A DNA stretch of 26,474 bases from JAIBJP01 sp035601195. GTDB lineage: Bacteria > Actinomycetota > Thermoleophilia > Gaiellales > Gaiellaceae. Within the stretch, counting starts at the first letter, position 1. Each line of letters begins with the position of its first letter. Position numbers and translations under genes: made by a program. The notes beneath the pieces were generated by a model, which worked only from the letters and a program-made list of their open reading frames with translations, made no database searches and was not told the DNA's origin. Shown here piece by piece: positions 13,965 through 20,830 of this stretch. The stretch is from the NCBI GenBank assembly GCA_035601195.1, contig DATNOU010000049.1, positions 1 to 26,474 of the forward strand. The letters run 5' to 3'.

Positions 13965-14788
13965 TGGCCCGGCAGCGGAAGTCGAAGCGGCGGCAGCAAC
14001 TCGAGGCCATGGTCCTCGCCCCGATCGATTGGCTCGAGGAGCGCTCCGGCCTCGTCGGGGCCGTCAAGTACTTCCTCTTCCGGCGGGTCCCCGCGGAGTC
14101 GAATTGGTTTCACACGCTCGGCTCGGCGACGCTCACGGCCTTTCTCGTGCAGCTCGTCACCGGCGTCATCCTCGCCATGTACTACAAGCCGGACCCCGAG
14201 TCGGCGTACAGCTCGATCCAGACGATCACGAACGACCTCACCCTCGGCTGGCTCGTGCGCGGCATGCATCGCTGGGGCGCCAGCGTCTTCATCATCCTCC
14301 TCTTTCTCCACATGGGGCGCGTCTTTCTCTTCGGCGCCTACAAGTACCCGCGGGAGCTCAACTGGCTGGTGGGCGTGATCCTCCTGACGCTGGCGCTCGC
14401 CGAGGGCCTGACCGGCTACCTCCTGCCTTGGGATCAGACGGCCTACTGGGCGACTGTGGTGGCGATCAACATCAACGCGAACGCGCCGATTGTCGGGCCG
14501 TTTCTCGGCGATTTCCTACGCGGGGGCGCGGAGATCGGGGGGGACACGTTAGCCCGCTTCTACTCGCTCCACATGCTCGTCATACCCGGCGGCCTCATAG
14601 GCCTGATCACGCTTCACCTCTACCTCGTCATCCGGCTGGGCGTCACCGAGCCGCCCTGGACGCGCGCCGCGGCCGGCTACGAGTTCGTCGAGGACGGGCG
14701 CGGGCCGGTGCGCAGGGGACTGGTCGAGCCGCGGCCACGCGGCAACGGTTCGATCGGCACTCCGGTTCGTGACGAGGTCCGGCCGTGA
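13964..14788 (+). CDS. qcrB: Cytochrome b subunit (b6-type) of menaquinol-cytochrome c reductase
   Basis: The 274-residue protein is a four-helix cytochrome b6-type subunit that binds two b haems and helps form the quinol sites. Haem ligands are His102 and His116 (in G-M-H-R-W-G-A-S and F-L-H-M) and His203 and His218 (in S-L-H-M and T-L-H-L). The 14 residues between the second pair are b6-like rather than bc1-like. Y-L-L-P-W-D-Q at 152-158 is conserved. The protein contains no cysteine: at the place where B. subtilis QcrB and plant b6 have the Cys that binds the extra c-type haem, it has Thr51. ATG 13964 overlaps the qcrA stop; the open frame upstream is a shadow of qcrA. It ends in a GTGA overlap with qcrC. 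Confidence 0.94.
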   Translation: MARQRKSKRRQQLEAMVLAPIDWLEERSGLVGAVKYFLFRRVPAESNWFHTLGSATLTAFLVQLVTGVILAMYYKPDPESAYSSIQTITNDLTLGWLVRGMHRWGASVFIILLFLHMGRVFLFGAYKYPRELNWLVGVILLTLALAEGLTGYLLPWDQTAYWATVVAININANAPIVGPFLGDFLRGGAEIGGDTLARFYSLHMLVIPGGLIGLITLHLYLVIRLGVTEPPWTRAAAGYEFVEDGRGPVRRGLVEPRPRGNGSIGTPVRDEVRP

Positions 14789-15603
14789 GCTCCGAGGAGC
14801 AGCGGCGGCAGTTCGAGCTCTACAAGAAGAACGTCGCCAGGCGCGGCAAGCCCTTCTACCCATACGCGATGTTCCACGACACGGTCATGAGCCTCGTCGT
14901 CGTCTCCGTGATCGTGGGGCTCGCCTCTCTCTGGTACTTCACGGCCGGGGAGGAGCCCGGCGACTCGGGCGTTCTAGGGCCCCGCTACGCGGACGAGTCG
15001 GACCCGGGAACGATCTCGTTCACGCCGCGGCCGGACTGGTACTTCTACTTCCTCTTCTACCTGCTGCGGATCTTCAAGTGGCCGGAATCGGTCTTCCTCG
15101 CCACCGTCGGCATCCCCACGATCCTGCTGATCATCCTCTTGTTCGTGCCGTTCTTCGACCGCCGCCGCGAGCGCCGGCTCGCCCGGCGCCCGGTCGCCGT
15201 GGTCGCCGCGCTCCTCGTCATCGCCTCGATGGGTGTCCTCACGTACAAGGGCGCGACGGCGAAGGAGTCGATCGCGAGCGAGAACCTGGCGAAAGTTCCG
15301 GAGTGGCAGGCGACGCAAAACCTGCCGCAGGACGCCTTGCCGGGAGCGCGGATCTTCGCTTCGCTCACGTGTCTCAACTGCCACAGCTATCTCGGTAGCG
15401 GCGGCGGCTTCGCGGGTGCGCCCGATCTGAGCGCGGAGGGTTCGAAGGGGCGCGGCATCGACTGGCAGATCGGCCACCTCAAGGACCCGTCCGCCTACAC
15501 GCCTAACTCGCCGATGCCATCGTTCGCCGGCCTGACCGACCAGCAACTGCGGCAGCTCGCCGTCTTCCTCGAAGCCTCGAAGGGCCCCAAGGGCGGGGGC
15601 TAA
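14785..15603 (+). CDS. qcrC: Subunit IV-cytochrome c fusion of menaquinol-cytochrome c reductase
   Basis: This 272-residue protein joins a subunit IV-like part to a single cytochrome c domain, as in Bacillus QcrC. Three membrane segments lie near 35-52, 101-124 and 136-153. P-D-W-Y-F at 83-87 corresponds to the P-E-W-Y motif of the quinol-oxidation site. The C-terminal domain outside the membrane has one haem c site, C-L-N-C-H (Cys196, Cys199, His200), with Met244 in S-P-M-P-S-F as the likely second axial ligand. There is one CxxCH only, unlike the dihaem QcrC of mycobacteria and streptomycetes. GTG 14785 overlaps the qcrB stop by 4 bases, and the TAA overlaps the ATG of ubiX by one. Confidence 0.93.
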   Translation: MSSEEQRRQFELYKKNVARRGKPFYPYAMFHDTVMSLVVVSVIVGLASLWYFTAGEEPGDSGVLGPRYADESDPGTISFTPRPDWYFYFLFYLLRIFKWPESVFLATVGIPTILLIILLFVPFFDRRRERRLARRPVAVVAALLVIASMGVLTYKGATAKESIASENLAKVPEWQATQNLPQDALPGARIFASLTCLNCHSYLGSGGGFAGAPDLSAEGSKGRGIDWQIGHLKDPSAYTPNSPMPSFAGLTDQQLRQLAVFLEASKGPKGGG

Positions 15604-16190
15604 TGAACGTCTTCCTCGGCATTACGGGCGCTTCGGGGGCGCCGTATGCCGCGCGGCTGCTTTCCGCCCTCTCCCAGTCCGGTACGCAGGTGGGCGTGAG
15701 CATTTCCGACTCCGGCTTCGAGGTGCTCGCGACCGAGCTCCACGGCGACCCGGGGATGGCGCGGGACGAGGTCGTTGCCCGACTGACCGACGGGCTGGCG
15801 GGCGTCACCGTTTACGACGTCAAGGACTACAAGTCGCCCTACGCCAGCGGCTCGGCGAAGGTGGACGGCTACGTCATCTGCCCCTGTTCGATGGCGACAG
15901 CCGGGACGATCGCCGCCGGCGCGATGGCGAACCTCGTCCACCGCGCCGCATCAGTGGCCCTCAAGGAGGAGCGCAAGCTGATCCTCGTGCCGCGCGAGAC
16001 CCCGCTCTCGACCATCCAGCTCGAGAACCTCCTGCGCCTCCGGCGGGCCGGGGCGACCGTCCTGTTCGCGGCGCCCGGCTTCTACAACTCGCCGCAGACC
16101 ATCGACGATCTGATCGAATTCGTCGTGGGGAGGTGCCTCGACCAGCTGGGGATCGAGAACAGGCTCACGCGAAGGTGGGGTCAGGAATGA
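15603..16190 (+). CDS. ubiX: UbiX-family flavin prenyltransferase
   Basis: UbiX attaches a dimethylallyl unit to reduced FMN, making the prenylated FMN cofactor needed by the UbiD enzyme encoded 3 kb upstream. The 195-residue product has G-I-T-G-A-S-G-A-P-Y-A (6-16) for FMN phosphate binding, C-P-C-S-M-A-T-A-G-T (centre) and V-P-R-E-T-P-L-S. All are standard for the family and length is normal. The ATG overlaps the qcrC TAA by one base, and the end overlaps the methyltransferase gene by four (ATGA). Having UbiX and UbiD on either side of qcrABC supports a joint role in a late menaquinone decarboxylation step (MqnM/MqnL-type), which is inference from context. Confidence 0.94.
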   Translation: MNVFLGITGASGAPYAARLLSALSQSGTQVGVSISDSGFEVLATELHGDPGMARDEVVARLTDGLAGVTVYDVKDYKSPYASGSAKVDGYVICPCSMATAGTIAAGAMANLVHRAASVALKEERKLILVPRETPLSTIQLENLLRLRRAGATVLFAAPGFYNSPQTIDDLIEFVVGRCLDQLGIENRLTRRWGQE

Positions 16191-16864
16191 GCACCGGGAC
16201 CCTCGCCCCGGATGAGGTGCGCACCATGTTCGACCGGATCGCCCCGGTCTACGACGCGATGAACCGCGTGATGACCCTGGGGCTCGATCGGAAATGGCGG
16301 CGACTGACGGCGCAAGCAGCCGTTCGGCGCGGTGACAAGGTGCTCGACGTCTGCTGTGGCACCGGAGACCTTGCCTTGGCCGACCGCGCAGCCGGCGGCC
16401 AGGTCACCGGCGTCGATTTTTCCGACCAGATGCTCGTTCGCGCTCGCCGCAAGTCGGCCGACGTCGACTGGGTTCGCGGCGATGCCACGTCGCTTCCCTT
16501 CGAGGAAGCGAGTTTCGAGGCCGTCACCGTGGGCTTCGGCATTCGCAACCTCGCCGACCTGGAGGCGGGGTTGCGCGAGCTTGCGCGTGTCCTCGTTCCC
16601 GGAGGAAGGCTAGGTTGCCTCGAGATCACGCGCCCGCGCGGCGTCCTGCGGCCGTTTTTCCGCCTCTGGTTCGACGGGCTCATCCCGCTCGCCGGCAAGG
16701 TGCTGCCGGGCGGCGGCGCCTACTCCTACCTCCCTGCCAGCGTGCGGCGTTTCCCCGGCCCGGAGGATTTGGCCGACGCCATGCGTCGCGCCGGCTTCGA
16801 GGAGGTCGGCTGGCGACTTCTGGGCGGGGGTATCGTGGCCCTCCACGTGGGGAAGCGATCCTAG
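16187..16864 (+). CDS. menG: Demethylmenaquinone methyltransferase
   Basis: MenG/UbiE adds the final methyl group to demethylmenaquinol using S-adenosylmethionine. The 225-residue product contains F-D-R-I-A-P-V-Y-D-A-M-N (15-26), the UbiE/MenG signature, and SAM motif I V-L-D-V-C-C-G-T-G-D-L-A (53-64). G-F-G-I-R-N-L is the second family signature in the centre; P-G-P-E-D-L near the end also fits. ATG 16187 was chosen because it forms an ATGA overlap with the ubiX stop; a further ATG at 16133 lies inside ubiX and adds residues without homology. The TAG overlaps the GTG of the prenyl synthase by one base. In a futalosine-pathway organism the substrate is demethylmenaquinone. Confidence 0.93.
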   Translation: MSTGTLAPDEVRTMFDRIAPVYDAMNRVMTLGLDRKWRRLTAQAAVRRGDKVLDVCCGTGDLALADRAAGGQVTGVDFSDQMLVRARRKSADVDWVRGDATSLPFEEASFEAVTVGFGIRNLADLEAGLRELARVLVPGGRLGCLEITRPRGVLRPFFRLWFDGLIPLAGKVLPGGGAYSYLPASVRRFPGPEDLADAMRRAGFEEVGWRLLGGGIVALHVGKRS

Positions 16865-17790
16865 TGTCGGTGAGCGCGCTGGCGGCGGTCCGAGAGGTTC
16901 CGGGCCTCGAGCGCTACCTCGACCTCCTCGAAGAGCGGCTGGAGGAGACCGTCGCCGCCTATCCGGGGCGTCTGGGCGACATCGGAGCCGACACGCTGGC
17001 GGCGGGCGGCAAGCGCCTGCGCCCCCTCCTCGTCTTCCTCTCCACGCCAACCGGAGAACGCGACAGTAAGCGGTCCGTGGCCGGCGGCACAGCCGTGGAG
17101 CTCGTGCACATGGCCACCCTGGTGCACGACGACCTGCTCGACGGTGCCGACCTGCGGCGCGGGCGTCCAACCGTCTGGGCCGAGCACGGCGAGAGCGCGG
17201 CGAAGGCGGCGGGTGACTATCTCTTCGCACGGGCGTTCGCGCAGCTCGCTCGCACCGAGGATCACGGCGCCGTGGCCGTCCTCGCCGACGCGGCTCTCGC
17301 ACTTGCGCGGGGCGAAGCGCTCCAGCGGCGCCAGGCTTTCCGGCCGGACACGTCCGTTGACGACTATCTCGCCCGCTGCTCGCTCAAGACGGGAAAGCTC
17401 TTTGAGGCGGCGTGCCTCCTCGGTGGCAACGGGCGGGGCCTCGGCCCGTTCGGCCTCGCCCTCGGCGTCGCCTTCCAGATCGCCGACGACATCCTCGACT
17501 GCACAGGTGACTTCGATACCACCGGGAAGGCGCCGGGCGTCGATCTCCGCGACGGGACTCCCACCCTGCCGCTGATCCTCGCCGCCCGCGAGGACGCGGA
17601 GGTGCGTCGCGCGCTCGCCGGTGACCAGGTCGCGGATGCGCTCGAGCGGGTCGCCGCGACCGGGGCGCTCGAGACCGCCCGCGCGCTGGCGGAGGACTAC
17701 GCAGCCCGAGCCCGCGCCGCCCTCGACGGTGAGCCCGACCGCGGCTCGCTTGAAGCCCTCACCCACGCCGTCGTGAACCGGGAGACCTGA
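16864..17790 (+). CDS. Long-chain trans-polyprenyl diphosphate synthase
   Basis: The enzyme elongates isoprenyl diphosphates to make the menaquinone side chain. Both aspartate-rich motifs are intact: D-D-L-L-D (89-93) and D-D-I-L-D (208-212), with G-G-K-R-L-R-P at 48-54 and R-R-G-R-P-T at 98-103. The residue five before the first motif is Ala84, not an aromatic, which in this family goes with long products. At 308 residues it is a little short for the family but complete. GTG 16864 shares its first base with the menG TAG; the upstream open frame is a shadow of menG. TGATG overlap joins it to mqnE. The 158-aa protein at 10765-11241 resembles its central helices and might be a partner. Confidence 0.92.
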   Translation: MSVSALAAVREVPGLERYLDLLEERLEETVAAYPGRLGDIGADTLAAGGKRLRPLLVFLSTPTGERDSKRSVAGGTAVELVHMATLVHDDLLDGADLRRGRPTVWAEHGESAAKAAGDYLFARAFAQLARTEDHGAVAVLADAALALARGEALQRRQAFRPDTSVDDYLARCSLKTGKLFEAACLLGGNGRGLGPFGLALGVAFQIADDILDCTGDFDTTGKAPGVDLRDGTPTLPLILAAREDAEVRRALAGDQVADALERVAATGALETARALAEDYAARARAALDGEPDRGSLEALTHAVVNRET

Positions 17791-18896
17791 TGGCGGTCCA
17801 GACGCACACCGGTCTCGATGCGATCCGGGAGAAGATCGAGGCGAACGAGCGCCTCGACTTCGAGGACGGCCTGACGCTGATGGAGTCGGATGACGTCTTG
17901 CAGCTCGGGGAGCTCGCCGACGTGTCGCGCAGGCGCCGCGGCGGGGGGGACGACGTCTATTTCGTCCAGAACCTCTACTTGAACCAGACGAACGTCTGCC
18001 GCGTCAAGTGCAAGTTCTGCGCATTCGCGGTGACGCAGAAGCAGGAGGGCGCCTACACGTACACGGGCGATGAGCTGGTGGAAGACGCGCTCCGTCAGCG
18101 CGAGCTCACCGGCTTCACCGAGATCCATATGGTCGGCGGCGAGAGCCCGCACGTCGACTTCGACTACTACGTCGACATCATCCGGAAGCTGAACGAGGCG
18201 ATGCCGGACGTGCATCTCAAGTGCTTCACCGCGAGCGAGATTCACCACATGACAAGGCTCTCCGGCTTGACCCACGAAGAGGTCTTGCGCGAGCTCCGCG
18301 ACGCCGGCCTCGGCTCGCTCCCCGGCGGGGGCGCAGAGGTCTTCGCCGACCGGGTTCGCCGGCTCGTCGCACCGGGCAAGGAGCACCCCGACTTCTGGAT
18401 CGACACGCACCGCACGGCGCACGGGCTTGGCATTCCGACCCACTGCACGATGCTCTACGGGCACGTCGAGACTTACGAGGAGCGGGTCGACCACCTGCTG
18501 CGCCTGCGCGCCCTTCAGGATGAGACGGGAGGCTTCCTCGCCTTCATCCCGCTCGCCTTCCATCCCGAGAACACGGTCTTTGAGCGCCGTGGCTGGACGT
18601 TCACTCCCGGCTCTGACGACCTCAAGCTGATTGCGGTCTCGCGTCTGCTCCTCGACAACGTCCCGCACGTGAAGGCCTACTGGATCATGATGGGCCTCCC
18701 GCTCGCCCAGGTCGCGCTCCACTTCGGCGCCGACGACGTGCAGGGGACCGTTGTTCGTGAGGAGATCTTCCACGCCGCCGGGGCGGAGACGGAGACCGAG
18801 CAGAAGATCGAGGAGCTCGTGCGTGTGATCCAGGCCGCCGGGCGCGTTCCCGTGCAGCGGGACACGCTCTACAACGAGCTCAGGAGATGGGAATGA
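17790..18896 (+). CDS. mqnE: Aminofutalosine synthase (radical SAM)
   Basis: MqnE joins the carboxyvinyloxybenzoate made by MqnA to an adenosyl radical from SAM, giving aminofutalosine. The 368-residue protein has the radical-SAM cluster motif C-R-V-K-C-K-F-C (Cys70, Cys74, Cys77). Family features include G-G-E-S-P-H, L-P-G-G-G-A-E-V-F, T-M-L-Y-G-H-V-E-T and F-H-P-E-N-T. It is related to MqnC downstream (shared L-P-G-G-G-A-E and C-terminal V-Q-R-D-T-L-Y), but the C-R-V-K-C-K-F-C and F-H-P-E-N-T versions point to MqnE. The ATG overlaps the prenyl synthase TGA by one base, and the TGA overlaps the mqnA ATG. Confidence 0.93.
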   Translation: MAVQTHTGLDAIREKIEANERLDFEDGLTLMESDDVLQLGELADVSRRRRGGGDDVYFVQNLYLNQTNVCRVKCKFCAFAVTQKQEGAYTYTGDELVEDALRQRELTGFTEIHMVGGESPHVDFDYYVDIIRKLNEAMPDVHLKCFTASEIHHMTRLSGLTHEEVLRELRDAGLGSLPGGGAEVFADRVRRLVAPGKEHPDFWIDTHRTAHGLGIPTHCTMLYGHVETYEERVDHLLRLRALQDETGGFLAFIPLAFHPENTVFERRGWTFTPGSDDLKLIAVSRLLLDNVPHVKAYWIMMGLPLAQVALHFGADDVQGTVVREEIFHAAGAETETEQKIEELVRVIQAAGRVPVQRDTLYNELRRWE

Positions 18897-19687
18897 TCCG
18901 TCTCGGCCGGATCAGCTACGTGAACATGGCGCCGATCTTCTTCGGGCTCGACGCGGACGTGGAGGAGGTCGCGGGCGTGCCGACGGAGCTGAACGAGCGC
19001 GTGCTGGCCGGGGAGATCGACATCGCGCCCATCTCCTCGATCGAGTACGGACGCCACTCCGAGCGCCTGCGCGTCCTGCCGCGGCTCTGCGTCTCCTCCG
19101 AGGGGGCGGTCGATTCGATTCAGCTTGTCTCTCGCGCGCCGCTCGCGAGCGTGAGCTCGGTCGCGGTGACTCCCGAGAGCGCGACCTCGGCCGTGCTCGT
19201 GCGCGTGCTTCTGCCGGAGGCCGAGCAGGTGCCGCTCGGGGAGAAGGCGGACGCGAAGCTCCTGATCGGCGACGCGGCGCTGAAGAGCATGTTCGAGGAC
19301 CCGACTCCGCACTACGATCTCGGCCGACTCTGGCTCGAGCGCACGGGTCTTCCGATGGTCTACGCGGTCTTCGCCTGCCCCGATCCGCCGCCCGACGGAG
19401 TGCCGGAGCTCGAAGCTGCATTCCTCACGGCCTTGCGCGCCAACCGGGCCGAGCCCGAGCGGCTTGCACGGGAGGCGAGCGCCCGCTACGGCTACCCGGC
19501 CGGCTTCCTCGCCAGGTACTTCGAGAAGCTGCGTTACCGGTTCGGCCCCAAGGAGCGCGCCGGGCTCCTGTCCTTTTTCGAGCTGGCCGTCGAAGCCGGC
19601 GAGCTGGAGCGCCTGCCGGAGCTGCGATTCCTGTTCGATGAGGTAGGGGCGGGGCATGCCCCGCCCCTACAGGCTGGGACATCGTGA
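18893..19687 (+). CDS. mqnA: Chorismate dehydratase
   Basis: MqnA removes water from chorismate to give 3-[(1-carboxyvinyl)oxy]benzoate, the first step of the futalosine menaquinone pathway. The 264-residue product opens with M-I-R-L-G-R-I-S-Y-V-N, followed by I-D-I-A-P-I-S-S-I-E-Y, both family signatures. Two in-frame ATGs exist; ATG 18893 was chosen over 18887 because AGGAG at 18882-18886 is then six bases away and the start makes an ATGA overlap with mqnE. The last 14 or so residues come largely from a perfect palindrome at 19643-19670 and look like an added tail. The gene ends in a GTGA overlap with mqnC. Confidence 0.92.
   Translation: MIRLGRISYVNMAPIFFGLDADVEEVAGVPTELNERVLAGEIDIAPISSIEYGRHSERLRVLPRLCVSSEGAVDSIQLVSRAPLASVSSVAVTPESATSAVLVRVLLPEAEQVPLGEKADAKLLIGDAALKSMFEDPTPHYDLGRLWLERTGLPMVYAVFACPDPPPDGVPELEAAFLTALRANRAEPERLAREASARYGYPAGFLARYFEKLRYRFGPKERAGLLSFFELAVEAGELERLPELRFLFDEVGAGHAPPLQAGTS
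19643..19670. repeat. Perfect 28-base palindrome inside the 3' end of mqnA
   Basis: The left arm GTAGGGGCGGGGCA (19643-19656) is followed at once by its exact reverse complement (19657-19670). It is read through as V-G-A-G-H-A-P-P-L in MqnA, after the point where family homology ends. A single strand could form a 12-14 base-pair GC hairpin 13 bases before the GTG of mqnC. Similar GTAGGGGC...GCCCCTAC palindromes occur as dispersed repeats in other bacteria (from memory), so a mobile or REP-like element is likely. No T-tract follows. Confidence 0.9.
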
Positions 19688-20766
19688 GCGTCGCCGAGGT
19701 CGTCGAGAAGGCGCTCGAGGGCGAGCGGATCAGCGACGAGGACGCTCTGACGCTGCTTCGCAGCCGCGACCTCGTCGCGGTCGGCCGCGTGGCCGACGAG
19801 CTGCGTAACCGCAAGATCGACAAGCGGCGGGTGACGTTCATCGTCGACCGCAACGTCAACTACACGAACGTCTGCTACACGGACTGCGACTTCTGCGCGT
19901 TCTACCGCCGCCCGGGCGACACGCGCGAGGGCTACCTCCTGCCGAAGACGGTCATCTTCAAGAAGATCGAGGAGACGCTGGCCCTCGGCGGCACGGCGCT
20001 TCTCATGCAGGGCGGTCACCACCCCGACCTCGGCGTCGAGTACTACGAGGATCTCTTCAGCTCGATCAAGGCGCGCTATCCCATCCACCTGCACGCGCTC
20101 TCGCCGTCGGAGATCCAGCACGCCGCGCGCCGCTCGAAGCTGACCATTCCCCAGGCGCTGACCCGGCTCCGCGACGCGGGGCTGGATTCGCTTCCCGGCG
20201 GCGGCGCCGAGATCCTCGTCGACCGCGTCCGCAAGATCATCTCGCCGAAGAAGACGACTTCCGGCGAGTGGCTGGGGATCATGCGCGAGGCCCAGCGGCT
20301 GGGCATGTCGACGACCGCGACCATGATGTACGGGCACGTCGAGACTGTGGAGGAGCGGGTCGAGCACATGCGGCGGATCCGCGATCTGCAGGACGAGCTG
20401 CACGGCTTCCGCGCCTTCATCTCCTGGACCTTCCAACGCGACGGCAACCGTCTCGGGGACGTCGTCTCGGAGGAGGTTCGTCCGACGTCGTTCGACTACC
20501 TGCTCACGCAGGCCGTCAGTCGCATCTACCTCGACAACGTCGACCACATCCAGTCGAGCTGGGTGACGCAAGGAATGAAGGTGGGCCAGGTCGCGCTCTC
20601 CTTCGGAGCCGACGACATGGGGTCGGTCATGATCGAGGAGAACGTCGTCTCCGCCGCCGGAACGACGCATCGCGCGACGGCCGAGGATTTCGTCCGCGCG
20701 ATCAAGGCTCTGGGCAAGACCCCGGTGCAGCGCGACACGCTCTACCGCGACGTCCGCGCCTGGTAA
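19684..20766 (+). CDS. mqnC: Cyclic dehypoxanthine futalosine synthase (radical SAM)
   Basis: MqnC closes the ring of dehypoxanthine futalosine to give the cyclic intermediate of the menaquinone pathway. The 360-residue product has the cluster motif C-Y-T-D-C-D-F-C (Cys64, Cys68, Cys71) preceded by N-V-N-Y-T-N-V, then M-Q-G-G-H-H-P-D-L, H-A-L-S-P-S-E-I, L-P-G-G-G-A-E-I-L and M-M-Y-G-H-V-E-T. The H-H-P-D and F-C-A-F-Y pattern separates it from MqnE. GTG 19684 forms a GTGA overlap with mqnA. It is the last gene of the long operon; 64 bases follow before the next gene, with short inverted repeats but no strong terminator. Confidence 0.94.
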   Translation: MSVAEVVEKALEGERISDEDALTLLRSRDLVAVGRVADELRNRKIDKRRVTFIVDRNVNYTNVCYTDCDFCAFYRRPGDTREGYLLPKTVIFKKIEETLALGGTALLMQGGHHPDLGVEYYEDLFSSIKARYPIHLHALSPSEIQHAARRSKLTIPQALTRLRDAGLDSLPGGGAEILVDRVRKIISPKKTTSGEWLGIMREAQRLGMSTTATMMYGHVETVEERVEHMRRIRDLQDELHGFRAFISWTFQRDGNRLGDVVSEEVRPTSFDYLLTQAVSRIYLDNVDHIQSSWVTQGMKVGQVALSFGADDMGSVMIEENVVSAAGTTHRATAEDFVRAIKALGKTPVQRDTLYRDVRAW

Positions 20767-20805
20767 CCGGGGTTAAACCCCTGCAAGGACACTTGTAAAG
20801 CGGGG

Positions 20806-20828
20806 CGCAGTCTGTTTACGTGACTGCG
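20806..20828 (+). promoter_or_regulatory. Inverted repeat just before the glycosidase-like gene
   Basis: CGCAGTC (20806-20812) and GACTGCG (20822-20828) are perfect 7-base arms around a 9-base spacer, ending two bases before GTG 20831. The structure could be an operator or an RNA hairpin that hides the start. A TTGTAA at 20793-20798 could be a weak -35, but no good -10 is seen. Confidence 0.4.
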
Positions 20829-20830
20829 GG

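Noticed and set aside
6612..20766. Search for mqnB, mqnD and the UbiA-type prenyltransferase in the quinone run
   Set aside because: No plus- or minus-strand frame in the window has their motifs; they must lie elsewhere or be replaced.
20769..20781. GGGG-TTAAA-CCCC inverted repeat after mqnC as an intrinsic terminator
   Set aside because: The stem is only four to six bases and no T-tract follows, so it is too weak to call.
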